Source of the DNA: Finegoldia magna_K
GTDB taxonomy: Bacteria > Bacillota > Clostridia > Tissierellales > Peptoniphilaceae
Length of the DNA: 64,000 nt
Assembly (NCBI GenBank): GCA_032548025.1
Contig: JAWGCW010000009.1
Location: 21,967-85,966 of the forward strand
Reading direction: 5' to 3'
Position numbers and translations under genes: made by a program. Below, one piece after another: positions 44,248 to 53,809 of the stretch. The notes beneath the pieces were generated by a model, which was given only the letters and a program-made list of their open reading frames with translations, searched no databases and was not told the DNA's origin. Position 1 is the stretch's first letter. Every line of letters starts with the position of its first letter.

Positions 44248-44910
44248 ATGGGAGAATATAATATTTTTGATATTTTGGGACCTGTAATGATTGGACCTTC
44301 TAGCTCTCACACTGCAGGTGCTTGTAGAATTGCAAAGACTGCACTTTTGATTGCTGGAAATAAGTTCACAAAAGTTGAGTTTGATCTTCATGGATCATTT
44401 GCGAAAACTTACAAAGGTCACGGTACAGATAGAGCGTTACTAGCAGGTGTTTTGGGAATTGAACCAGATGACATTAGACTTAGAGATTCATTTGCAATAG
44501 CTGAACAAAGAGGAATTGACTATGTTTTCAGAGAAGCTGACTTGGGGGATGTGCATCCAAACACTGCTAAGATTACATTTACATACGAAGACGGAACTAC
44601 TATGTACATCGTTGGCTCATCAATCGGTGGTGGAAACATTGAAATCATAGATATCAACGGAATAGCCGTTCAATTTACAGGCAGCTATCCTACAATTTTA
44701 TTGAAATACGTGGATGTTAGAGGAATTATTGCGGATATTTCTTCAGAACTTGCCAGAAATGGTTATAATATTGAAGGTATGAAGACGTTGAAACATGACG
44801 GAATTGTAACTTTGATTGTTGAATTAGATAAAAATATCGGCGAGAATTTGACAGAAAATTTATTAAAAGACGATAGATTTATTTTCACAAAATATATTCA
44901 ACGAAATTAA
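44248..44910 (+). CDS. sdaAB: L-serine ammonia-lyase, iron-sulfur dependent, beta subunit
   Basis: This 220-residue subunit begins with IFDILGPVMIGPSSSHTAGACR, the serine dehydratase beta signature. It ends with an ACT-type regulatory domain (KYVDVRGIIADISSELARNGYNIEGMKTLKHD). With the alpha subunit it converts L-serine to pyruvate and ammonia using an oxygen-labile [4Fe-4S] cluster. The alpha gene follows after nine bases. Pyruvate so produced would feed the pyruvate formate-lyase encoded later in the window. Confidence 0.95.
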   Translation: MGEYNIFDILGPVMIGPSSSHTAGACRIAKTALLIAGNKFTKVEFDLHGSFAKTYKGHGTDRALLAGVLGIEPDDIRLRDSFAIAEQRGIDYVFREADLGDVHPNTAKITFTYEDGTTMYIVGSSIGGGNIEIIDINGIAVQFTGSYPTILLKYVDVRGIIADISSELARNGYNIEGMKTLKHDGIVTLIVELDKNIGENLTENLLKDDRFIFTKYIQRN

Positions 44911-44919
44911 GGAGAGTTT

Positions 44920-45819
44920 ATGTTTGATACATCATTAGAAATAATTAATACAGTTAAAAAGGAAAACAGACCTTTTTACGAATACGTTATAGAAATTGAA
45001 AACGAAAGAACTGGGAAATCTGAAGAATTCATCAGAAGTGAATTGTCACATATGTTAGATGTTATGGAAAAATCTGCAACAGATTTCTTGGAAACACCTT
45101 CAGTGACTAATCAAAAAATGATAGACGGATTTGCACACAAAATGCACATCTATGCAAATGAAAATGAACCAATAGTAGGACAATTTACAGCAGAAGCAAT
45201 GGCGATGGCTTTCTCAACTTTGGAGATTAGTGCGGCTATGGGAAAAATCGTAGCATCACCTACTGCAGGTTCGTCGGGAATTTTGCCAGCAGCTCTTATG
45301 AGTTTTAAACAAAGATACAACTGCTCACATGAAGAACTTATCGATGCAATGTTAGTAGCTATCGGTGTTGGACAATTATTGGGGAAATACGCAACATTTT
45401 CTGGCGCTGACGGAGGTTGTCAAGCGGAAACAGGATCTGCAGCGGCAATGGCAGCGGGTGCATTGATATTTTTAAGAGGTGGATCTATTGAGCAAGTATT
45501 CCACGGAGCATCTTTTGCAATCCTACATGTATTGGGACTTGTATGCGACCCAATCGCAGGACTCGTAGAATATCCTTGCACATTCAGAAATGCAATGGGA
45601 GTTACTAACGCAATGATTAGCGCTGATATGGCATTGGCAGGAATCACAAGTATAGTTCCATTCGAAGAAGTGTGCCAAGCAATGAGAAAAGTCGGCAAAA
45701 CTCTTCCACCATCATTGAGAGAAACAGGAATGGGTGGAATTGCAGGAACAAAAACTGGTCAAGATATCAGAAGAAGATTTTTGGGATCTTGCAGCATCAG
45801 TGATGATATCGAAGATTAA
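44920..45819 (+). CDS. sdaAA: L-serine ammonia-lyase, iron-sulfur dependent, alpha subunit
   Basis: This 299-residue catalytic subunit has the conserved glycine-rich ASPTAGSSGILPAALM segment and the cluster-region cysteines in GADGGCQAETGSAAAMAAG and LGLVCDPIAGLVEYPC. The length is normal for the two-subunit Firmicutes enzyme. AAGGAG precedes the ATG and a long perfect terminator hairpin follows. Confidence 0.95.
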   Translation: MFDTSLEIINTVKKENRPFYEYVIEIENERTGKSEEFIRSELSHMLDVMEKSATDFLETPSVTNQKMIDGFAHKMHIYANENEPIVGQFTAEAMAMAFSTLEISAAMGKIVASPTAGSSGILPAALMSFKQRYNCSHEELIDAMLVAIGVGQLLGKYATFSGADGGCQAETGSAAAMAAGALIFLRGGSIEQVFHGASFAILHVLGLVCDPIAGLVEYPCTFRNAMGVTNAMISADMALAGITSIVPFEEVCQAMRKVGKTLPPSLRETGMGGIAGTKTGQDIRRRFLGSCSISDDIED

Positions 45820-45830
45820 AACAAAAAATT

Positions 45831-45864
45831 ATCCACAAGATTTTCAAAATCTTGTGGATTTTTT
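45831..45864. terminator. Convergent terminator after sdaAA
   Basis: ATCCACAAGATTTT (45831-45844) and AAAATCTTGTGGAT (45846-45859) form a perfect 14-bp stem followed by T residues, between convergent genes. Confidence 0.85.
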
Positions 45865-45871
45865 AATTGAA

Positions 45872-46423
45872 CTATTTGTTTTTGTTTACACTTTTTGCAA
45901 TCAAAATCGTCAACACGAATGATATCACGATTTCGAAAGGCATATTAGTAGCGACAATTCCTCCAAGAAAATATTGTGCTTTGACATGCATAACGCTTTC
46001 GATTTGTTTTGAATGGAAAATAAACGCCATTACTAAGACACCAACTGTGTTCATAACACTTCCACAAACAGCAGGAATTCCGTAGCGAATCACATCATTT
46101 TTGTCTCTTAATTTGTTGTAAACTTGATAAGTAACAACAGCTATCAAAACTCTTGGAAGCACAGAAACCAATGGATTGTAAAACATAAATGAAAGAATTG
46201 TCGGTGCAATAATATTATTTACCAATGAAAACAAACCGAACAATAATCCCACGAATAAACTAACCCAAGGTCCTGCAACCAAAGCAGCAACAATAGTAGG
46301 AATATGTAGTGTAGTCACTCTAACAGGTCCAATAGGAATCATTCCCAAAGGAGTAAGTCCAAGAACGATAGTCAAAGCGCCAAATACTCCGATTTTAGTC
46401 AAATCTTTTGTAGTTAATTTCAT
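45872..46423 (-). CDS. ECF transporter S component (COG4684-like)
   Basis: This 183-residue membrane protein has six hydrophobic segments and the pattern of ECF substrate-binding components: TKIGVFGALTIVLGL, then IPIGPVRVTTLHIPTIVAALVAGPW and LLFGLFSLVNNIIAPTILSFMF. It would bind a vitamin or cofactor and dock with a shared EcfAAT module, which is not encoded nearby. Similarity to the pantothenate-type (PanT) group is suspected but not certain. A GGAGGG ribosome-binding site and TGGTATAAT promoter precede it on the minus strand. No riboswitch is obvious in the short leader. Confidence 0.85.
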   Translation of the reverse strand: MKLTTKDLTKIGVFGALTIVLGLTPLGMIPIGPVRVTTLHIPTIVAALVAGPWVSLFVGLLFGLFSLVNNIIAPTILSFMFYNPLVSVLPRVLIAVVTYQVYNKLRDKNDVIRYGIPAVCGSVMNTVGVLVMAFIFHSKQIESVMHVKAQYFLGGIVATNMPFEIVISFVLTILIAKSVNKNK

Positions 46424-46573
46424 TTGTCCCTCCTTAAATCATCTATACAATTATACCACTTATAGATAAAAACATAAAAACTTAAGAGATATATAGAAAA
46501 TTTCAATAAGTAATCGCTAGTAAATATGAATTTTAGCCTATATAATAAAATAAAGATGAAATTAGGAGGTAGT

Positions 46574-49500
46574 ATGAAAAAAATATTAGGAGTAATTCTG
46601 ACGGCTAGCATGGTAATGAGTTCGTTCACACCAGTTCTAGCAGAAGAACAAAATAAAATCAAAGTAGACAGAATTGCAGGGGCTGATCGATACGAAACAT
46701 CAGCAAAAATCAGTAAAAGAACATTTCCAAATCACATAAAAACCGTTGTACTTGCCAGTGGAGAAAATTTTGCAGATAGTTTGGTTGCAGGAAGCTTGGC
46801 TAACAAGGAAAATGCACCAGTATTATTGACACAAAAAGAAAAGCTTCCACAAGCTATCAAAGACGAAGTCGATAGACTTAACCCAGAGCAAATAATAATA
46901 GTAGGTGGAGAAAAATCGGTAAATATTAGTGGTCTAAAAAATGTTAAAAGATTAGCAGGAGCTGACAGGTACGAAACATCAGTAGAAGTGTACAAATACT
47001 TAAATCCCAACGGAAAAGTTGCGCTTGCAAGTGGATTAACATTTGCCGATGCATTGTGTGCAACACCACTTTCCACAAAAGAAAACTTACCAATTATTCT
47101 GACAGATGGACACAATTTACCAAAAGAAATTACAAAAGATAAGGTTGCTCTTATATACGGCGGAGAAAAATCAGTTAATGTAAAAGGATTAGAAAAAACT
47201 AGGAGATTAGCAGGAGCAGACCGTTATGAAACAGCTTTGATAATCGCAAAGGAATACGGAAATTTAGAAAAGTTCGTATTGGCAGACGGAAGAAACTATC
47301 CTGATGCATTGTCAGTAGCTCCATTAGCACATAAGAATAATCAACCAATACTACTTACAGATCCTAGTCACACAGAATTTATCAAACAAATTGTTAAAGA
47401 TAACAACACAAAAGAAATCACAGTAGTAGGTGGAGAATTATCAGTATCTTCAAAGCAAATTGAAGAAATTGCAAGTGTGGAAATTACTGAAGCCAATAAA
47501 CCAGATATGCCTTCAGTAACACCAATACCAGATAATACTCCAGCACCAGATAAACCATGGGACAAATCGGAAGAAAAACCAGAGGAAAAACCAGAGGAAA
47601 AACCGGAAGAAAATCCAGACGAAAAACCCGAAAAAAACCCTGACGAAGAAGCGTTAAAAGAAGCCAAAGAAAAAGCTATTGAAGAATTAAAAAACAATGG
47701 AATAACATCCCCGGTATACATCGACCAAATCAACAAAGCCAAAACAGTAGAAGGCGTTAATGCACTAAAAGATGAAATCATCAAAGCACACAAAAAGAGT
47801 GAAGAAGAAAAACCAGAATATATAGACATTGAAGATGCTAAGTTACTGAAAGTTTTGAACAAAAACTTAGATGTTAACAGACCTGACGACAAACCAATCA
47901 CAAAACAAGAAATCGAATCTTTGAAGGAAGTATCCATATTCTTAGACAAGAAGACTAATAAGCCAATATTTACAGAAGAATCTAAAGACACATATTCAAT
48001 ATTAGGGAAAGCTCAAGATTTATCCAAAACAAAAGATTTCAAATTCTCTGTAACTAGAGGAATGAAGAGTTTAAAAGGAATTGAATATGCTACAAATTTG
48101 GAAAAATTAAAAGTAAATGAAAATGAGATTTCTGATCTTAGTCCATTAAAAGATTTGAAAAACTTGAAATATCTGGAACTTCAAAGAAATAGAATTGTAG
48201 ATGTATCACCTTTAGCAAACCTTAAAAACTTAGAGTTCTTAAAACTATATAACAATATAATTGAAAATGTTGAACCACTTAAAGATTTGACAAATCTAAC
48301 AGGATTGGATCTTCACAATAATGTTAAGGTTAAAAAAGAAGGAGAAAAAAGAATAAACTACGATGGAATTACAGATATTTCTTCTCTAAAAAACCTAACT
48401 AAGTTGACATTCTTTGACGTGTCTGCAAATAGAATCGAAAATGTAGATATAATACTTGGAATGGAAAAAATAAATAATCTAGATTTTTCAGATAACAAAA
48501 TCAGCGATTATTCCAAATTAGCAAACTACATTTTACCAAGATATATGAAACAACAAGAAGGAGAAGGAAGTATAGGATTCCACGGTCAAAATGTAGAACA
48601 GAAGCGATCAGTTACAGTTGATAACAACAAAGTTTCATTTTTAGCAGAATATAAAGGACTAGGAAATTTATTCAATGAATTTGCCAAAGCTTTTGAAATG
48701 GAAGATGCATCTGCACTTGTAAATGTAACAACTAATGTAGAAGGAGTTTCAGCTACTTTTGATGTAAAAAACGATAAGATAAATCTAGAAGTTACGGATG
48801 AATTCTTAAAAGAAAATGACGGAAAAACAGTAAGCTCTGATTTAAAAATTGTATTTGCAGGAGCTTACGGATGGAACTTAAAAGATGTAAAATTACAAGT
48901 TAAGAAATCGAAAGAAAAGCTAACACCTGAAACACCTGCATCAGAAGGCGTACAATTGATTAGACTGATTTCTGAAAAAAACATAACAGAAAAATCAACA
49001 GATGTTGATGTAAGAATAATGGGAGATTTAAAAGGAGTAGAACCTGGTAAATTTATTGTAAAATTAGTAGATTCAAACAACAACGAAATATATCCGGAAA
49101 TAGTTGTAGATGATACTAGAGATAGCACAAGTAGAACAGTAACAATAAAAGTTCCGGAAAACAAAGAACCAGAAGAAAGACACCTAAAAGTATACGCAAC
49201 ATCAACAGGTAAAAAAGACAAGTTCGTTGAATCTGATGTTGTAATCATTCAACAAGCAGGAAAAGAAGAAACTCCAACACCAGAAACCCCTGAAGAAGAA
49301 AAAATAGCGATTATTCAAGACAATACGAACGTAAAACTTCCAGCAAAAGATGCTATTGCTAAGATTAGGGTTGTTGGTGAAATCAACGATATTCCAAGTG
49401 ACAAATTTATTGTGAAATTAGTTGATGAAGATGGAAAGGAAACTTATTCTGAAATTGAAGTTACTGGGGATGCATCAAAGGCCTTCAGATTTATTAATAT

Positions 49501-52330
49501 AAAACTTTCAGAAAATACTACTGATAAGGAAAAAACATACGAGATTTTTGTATCATCAACTGGAAAGAAGGAAAATTTCAAAAAAGCTGAATTTACTTTA
49601 ACTCAAGAAAAATCTACAGGAACGCCAGAAGTTGAAAAAACTTACAAGATTAATTCTAGCAACAAGGATATTGTGATAACTGTAAATGGCGAAGAAAAAT
49701 CACAAGCTAAAAAAGGCGACACTGTTGTTGTAAAAGCAAAACCTGGAAAAGAAATATCTATGTTTTATGTAAGTGGTTCGAATGAAGCTGGGGACCCAAT
49801 GAAAGTCAATTTCAAACAAGTCGGAGATTCTTACCAATTCACAATGCCAGAAAGCGAATGTACTTTAAATATCAAAACAAAGGATAAAGAAGTTGCAGAG
49901 AAAAATATTCAACGAATAGATTTAAAATCATCAAACAAAGTATCAAAGGATTCTTCTACTGCGACAGTTAGAGTAATGGGTATTTTGAGTGGGATTACGA
50001 ATGACAAATTTGTCGTTAAACTTGTCGACAACGATGGTAACGAAAAATTCCCTAAAGTAGATGTATCAGGTGATGTAAATAAGAATACGAGAACTGTTTC
50101 ATTCGAAATTCCTAAAAATACAACAACAAAAGAAAAAGAATACACAGTTTATGTGTCATCAACAGGTTCTAAAACTGATTTTGCAAGTGCAACTGTAAAA
50201 ATAACACAAGAAAAATCAGATACAGAAGAACAAATTCCAGAAGGAATAATGAATTTGGTTTTAGAAACTACAGAAGCATTGGATGCAGAAGGTGGAAAAG
50301 TTGTTCTAACAGCAATGGGTAATTTTAAGAATGTTTCTGATGACAAATTCGTGGTTAAATTGGTTGATGATAAAGAAAACGAAACTTTCCCACAAGTTAC
50401 AGTTAGTGGAACTGGCGCAAAAAGAACTTTGGAATTTGAAGCACCTAAAAATGAAGAACCTACCGAAAAAACTTACAAAATTTATGCTACTTCAACTGGA
50501 TCTCATACTAAATTCTACGAAAAATCAGTTGAAATAAAACAAAATGCATCTGAAAATACAAAATCAACTATTGAAAAAATCAACGTTCTTACACCAATAC
50601 TAAAAAATGAACAAGAAAAATTAAAAGCTAATATAATTGGTGAGAATGTAAATCCAAATAATTTGACGGTTTCATTCTATAGACTTGAAAACGGAAAATT
50701 TGTAAAAGATACATCTATAAGACCAACGTTTGAAAATTCAGGAAAATTCGTGCAAATTGTTGCAGATAATCCGATTTTAACAAAAGGCAATGAAGAAGAT
50801 GTATACAAAATCTGGGTAAGAGATAATACAGACATTTCCAAATCTTACGAAGCATATTTTAGAGTAAAATACACTCAAGAAAAAGCCGTATATACTCAAA
50901 TTATGCCAAGTTATGCACACGCATCAAAAGACGGCAAGATAATTGAAGTTGGTTTTGATGAAGAAATTGAACAAATATTTGATTCAAGCATGAAAGCTGG
51001 GATTAGTATTGATAAAAATTCTGACGGAAAATATGAAAGATTGACAAATGGAGATACAGTTGAATTGTCAGACAAAAAATTCGTAATTACACTTGAAAAT
51101 CCACTAGATGTAGAAAATCTAGGTACAAACAAGGCGAAAATAAAAATAAATCAAGGTGTATTTAGAAGTAAAGGCACTGAAAACTTGAACTCAGATGTCG
51201 ACTATTATATAAACATCGGAAGGCCAATCGTTCGTCAAGCTTCAATCGAAGGCAATGATGTAATCACTAATGACAACAGAAAAGTCACTATTAAAGTGAA
51301 TGGAATGAATTTGTCAGAAAATGCAAAAGTAAAAGCTGTAATGCAAACAAAACTTGCAACAGAAGACACTGTTATCGCAAGAAAAGGAAAACAACCAGAA
51401 GTTCAAGGAACAATTTCTGGAACTGACAATGAACAAACTATAACATTTGAACTTCCGGAAAACAAATATGATAGAACTGTTTCATACGAGGTTTTGTATA
51501 AACCAGAAATGAATGGTAAATTCGAGAAATTACCTGGAAATAATCCAAAATCCAGAGCGAATTCAATTGTGATTTCGTTAATAGCTGATGGTGTAGATGA
51601 AAATGCAGCTACACTTGCATTTATGAAAATTCAAACTTATGGATCAACTTCTACAGAAGCTGGAAAAGTTCCCGATATAACTTACGGAGTGACACCGACA
51701 ATTCAAGAATCCAAGAAGACATTTACTCACGTTTATGGAACAAACTTAGAAGCTAAGAAAACTAGAGTTAGAATTTTTGACGAAAGAGGAGTTGAATGGT
51801 ACATCGTAAACCAACCATCATTAGGAGCTGCAGCGTTTAAAATGGTAGTTCCAGCATTGATTGGAATTGATGGCGATGGAAATTATCAAACCATGGAAAT
51901 AATTGGACCGGGAAATTTGATTGGAGATCACACATTCACATACAAAGTTGCAGTTGATGGCAAAAACTACGATGAAAATGTCGTAGTTCGTGCAAAAATT
52001 TTAGCTTCTGGAAAAACTAATGATGGTAAATTCGATTTGGAAAACCAAGAAACAACGTTGAAGTTAAATTACGTCGATGAAGATGGCAATAAAATTAAAG
52101 AATCTACAACAAAAAAATCATACAGTTTCTTTGAAGAATGTGCAGCAGGAATATATCCAGATGCAATCGAACATTATGAACCTATCAAAATTGTTCGTAA
52201 ATCAGATGGAAAAGAAATAGATATATTAGGCGTAGACTATACAGACTACAGAAATCTTCAAACTTTATTAGGAGTTAAAAAAATTGGCGACAATCCTGAA
52301 TATACTATAGTTTACAACAAAACTAAATAA
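46574..52330 (+). CDS. Giant CWB2 surface protein with albumin-binding GA-like module and leucine-rich repeats
   Basis: This 1918-residue protein starts at ATG 46574 after AGGAGG with a signal peptide (cleavage near VLA-EE). In order it has three CWB2 repeats (about 30-295), a Glu/Pro/Lys-rich linker (KPEEKPEEKPEENPDEKP, 322-358), a GA module (about 359-406; KEKAIEELKNNGITSPVYID then INKAKTVEGVNALKDEIIKA), leucine-rich repeats (about 495-650; LSPLKDLKNLKYLEL) and at least four homologous beta domains of about 100 residues. Those domains (about 790-895, 910-1015, 1110-1215, 1222-1330) share VRVMG-L, KFVVKLVD and YxxSTG motifs. A MucBP-like C-terminus (LKLNYVDEDGNKIKES) ends it. GA modules of protein PAB bind serum albumin, and internalin-like LRRs bind host proteins, so a role in host adhesion is likely. 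There is no LPXTG motif. Confidence 0.88.
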   Translation: MKKILGVILTASMVMSSFTPVLAEEQNKIKVDRIAGADRYETSAKISKRTFPNHIKTVVLASGENFADSLVAGSLANKENAPVLLTQKEKLPQAIKDEVDRLNPEQIIIVGGEKSVNISGLKNVKRLAGADRYETSVEVYKYLNPNGKVALASGLTFADALCATPLSTKENLPIILTDGHNLPKEITKDKVALIYGGEKSVNVKGLEKTRRLAGADRYETALIIAKEYGNLEKFVLADGRNYPDALSVAPLAHKNNQPILLTDPSHTEFIKQIVKDNNTKEITVVGGELSVSSKQIEEIASVEITEANKPDMPSVTPIPDNTPAPDKPWDKSEEKPEEKPEEKPEENPDEKPEKNPDEEALKEAKEKAIEELKNNGITSPVYIDQINKAKTVEGVNALKDEIIKAHKKSEEEKPEYIDIEDAKLLKVLNKNLDVNRPDDKPITKQEIESLKEVSIFLDKKTNKPIFTEESKDTYSILGKAQDLSKTKDFKFSVTRGMKSLKGIEYATNLEKLKVNENEISDLSPLKDLKNLKYLELQRNRIVDVSPLANLKNLEFLKLYNNIIENVEPLKDLTNLTGLDLHNNVKVKKEGEKRINYDGITDISSLKNLTKLTFFDVSANRIENVDIILGMEKINNLDFSDNKISDYSKLANYILPRYMKQQEGEGSIGFHGQNVEQKRSVTVDNNKVSFLAEYKGLGNLFNEFAKAFEMEDASALVNVTTNVEGVSATFDVKNDKINLEVTDEFLKENDGKTVSSDLKIVFAGAYGWNLKDVKLQVKKSKEKLTPETPASEGVQLIRLISEKNITEKSTDVDVRIMGDLKGVEPGKFIVKLVDSNNNEIYPEIVVDDTRDSTSRTVTIKVPENKEPEERHLKVYATSTGKKDKFVESDVVIIQQAGKEETPTPETPEEEKIAIIQDNTNVKLPAKDAIAKIRVVGEINDIPSDKFIVKLVDEDGKETYSEIEVTGDASKAFRFINIKLSENTTDKEKTYEIFVSSTGKKENFKKAEFTLTQEKSTGTPEVEKTYKINSSNKDIVITVNGEEKSQAKKGDTVVVKAKPGKEISMFYVSGSNEAGDPMKVNFKQVGDSYQFTMPESECTLNIKTKDKEVAEKNIQRIDLKSSNKVSKDSSTATVRVMGILSGITNDKFVVKLVDNDGNEKFPKVDVSGDVNKNTRTVSFEIPKNTTTKEKEYTVYVSSTGSKTDFASATVKITQEKSDTEEQIPEGIMNLVLETTEALDAEGGKVVLTAMGNFKNVSDDKFVVKLVDDKENETFPQVTVSGTGAKRTLEFEAPKNEEPTEKTYKIYATSTGSHTKFYEKSVEIKQNASENTKSTIEKINVLTPILKNEQEKLKANIIGENVNPNNLTVSFYRLENGKFVKDTSIRPTFENSGKFVQIVADNPILTKGNEEDVYKIWVRDNTDISKSYEAYFRVKYTQEKAVYTQIMPSYAHASKDGKIIEVGFDEEIEQIFDSSMKAGISIDKNSDGKYERLTNGDTVELSDKKFVITLENPLDVENLGTNKAKIKINQGVFRSKGTENLNSDVDYYINIGRPIVRQASIEGNDVITNDNRKVTIKVNGMNLSENAKVKAVMQTKLATEDTVIARKGKQPEVQGTISGTDNEQTITFELPENKYDRTVSYEVLYKPEMNGKFEKLPGNNPKSRANSIVISLIADGVDENAATLAFMKIQTYGSTSTEAGKVPDITYGVTPTIQESKKTFTHVYGTNLEAKKTRVRIFDERGVEWYIVNQPSLGAAAFKMVVPALIGIDGDGNYQTMEIIGPGNLIGDHTFTYKVAVDGKNYDENVVVRAKILASGKTNDGKFDLENQETTLKLNYVDEDGNKIKESTTKKSYSFFEECAAGIYPDAIEHYEPIKIVRKSDGKEIDILGVDYTDYRNLQTLLGVKKIGDNPEYTIVYNKTK

Positions 52331-52339
52331 ATCAACTAA

Positions 52340-52368
52340 AGGCTTCCTTACCCAAGGAGGCTTTTTGT
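52340..52368 (+). terminator. Terminator of the giant surface protein gene
   Basis: AGGCTTCCTT and AAGGAGGCTT pair with one bulge or mismatch around ACCC and are followed by TTTTTG. Confidence 0.65.
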
Positions 52369-52474
52369 TTTGTAAAATATTTGCAAAAACGGCTTAAAAT
52401 TAGTCAACGATAAATTGATATGATATAATAATTTATATATAAACATAAAACAAGAATGACTGATGGAGGTTGTT

Positions 52475-53746
52475 TTGGAAGTTATACAAGTAAAAAAAAG
52501 TTTAAATTTAAAGGGCGAGGTCAAGATTGACGGCGCAAAAAATTCAGCCCTTCCTATTATAGCAGCATCTCTTCTGGGAACTGAGCCTATAATTTTAGAA
52601 GATGTTCCAAAATTGAAGGATGTTTCAATTATTTTAAAAGTTTTAGAAGAATTGGGATCAAAGGTAACTTATTTGGACAAGAATAAGGTTGAGATAGATA
52701 GTAGCAATGTTAATAATTCTGTGACTCCTCACGAATTGATGAACAAAATGAGAGCTTCATTTTTGGTGATGGGTCCTTTGTTGACAAGACTTGGTCAAAC
52801 GAAGACGTATTTGCCAGGAGGATGTGCAATTGGTTCGAGACCTGTGGATTTGCATTTAAAAGGATTTAATGCTTTGAGTGCTGAGATTGAATCTACAGAT
52901 GAAAAAATCGAAGCTACTGCTAAGGATGGTTTAATTGGTGGGGAAATTTATTTGGATTTTCCTAGTGTTGGTGCGACACAAAATATTATGATGGCAGCGA
53001 CGATGGCTAAGGGTGAAACTGTTATCGAAAATGCTGCAAAGGAACCAGAAATCGTAGATTTGGCAAGCTTTTTGAACAAATTGGGAGCGAAGGTTCGTGG
53101 CGCTGGGACTTCAACTATTAGAATTGTTGGCGTTGAAAAATTAGGTGGAGCAAAGCACACGATTATTCCAGATAGAATTGAGGCTGCGACTTTTATGGTT
53201 GCAAGTGCGATTACACGTGGAGATATCACTGTTAAAAATTGTATTTCATCTCATATTATGCCGATTATTGCAAAGCTTCGTGAAGTTGGATGTGAAGTTA
53301 TTGAAGATGAAGACGAAGATTCTATAAGAGTTATATCTACAGGAAGATTGAAGGGAACTAAGATTAAGACTTTGCCATATCCTGGTTTTCCAACAGATGT
53401 TCAAGCGCAATTTATGGCTTTGATGACTGTGTGCAAGGGTCAAAGTAGTGTTGAAGAAACTGTTTTTGAAAATAGGTTCATGCATGTGGAACAACTTCAA
53501 AAAATGGGCGCTGCTATTGCAACTGAAGGAAATGAAGCGAGCATTGCAGGGGTGGATTCTCTTCAAGGTGCCACTGTAAAATCTACCGATTTGAGAGCTG
53601 GAGCGGCTTTAATTTTGGCAGGACTTGTAGCAGATGGTACGACAAATGTAACAGATATTTATCACATTGATAGAGGATATGACGATATTGTATCCAAATT
53701 CAAAAAATTGGGAGCAAATATCGAAAGAATTGAAATCGAAGATTAA
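52475..53746 (+). CDS. murA: UDP-N-acetylglucosamine 1-carboxyvinyltransferase
   Basis: This enzyme of about 423 residues adds enolpyruvate to UDP-GlcNAc, the first step of peptidoglycan precursor synthesis. The substrate-binding GAKNSALPII is near the N-terminus, and the catalytic cysteine is Cys117 in GGCAIGSRPVDLHL. The cysteine is also the fosfomycin target. TTG 52475 is chosen because GGAGG (52465-52469) lies inside the frame from ATG 52463. A TATAAT promoter and a terminator frame it as a single gene. Confidence 0.95.
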   Translation: MEVIQVKKSLNLKGEVKIDGAKNSALPIIAASLLGTEPIILEDVPKLKDVSIILKVLEELGSKVTYLDKNKVEIDSSNVNNSVTPHELMNKMRASFLVMGPLLTRLGQTKTYLPGGCAIGSRPVDLHLKGFNALSAEIESTDEKIEATAKDGLIGGEIYLDFPSVGATQNIMMAATMAKGETVIENAAKEPEIVDLASFLNKLGAKVRGAGTSTIRIVGVEKLGGAKHTIIPDRIEAATFMVASAITRGDITVKNCISSHIMPIIAKLREVGCEVIEDEDEDSIRVISTGRLKGTKIKTLPYPGFPTDVQAQFMALMTVCKGQSSVEETVFENRFMHVEQLQKMGAAIATEGNEASIAGVDSLQGATVKSTDLRAGAALILAGLVADGTTNVTDIYHIDRGYDDIVSKFKKLGANIERIEIED

Positions 53747-53761
53747 TAAATTATATGAAAC

Positions 53762-53797
53762 GAGGGATTGTTACTAAATTAAACAACCCTCTTTTTT
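53762..53797 (+). terminator. murA terminator
   Basis: GAGGGATTGTT (53762-53772) pairs with AACAACCCTC (53782-53791) and is followed by a T run. Confidence 0.8.
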
Positions 53798-53809
53798 GTA
53801 GGTGAGTGT

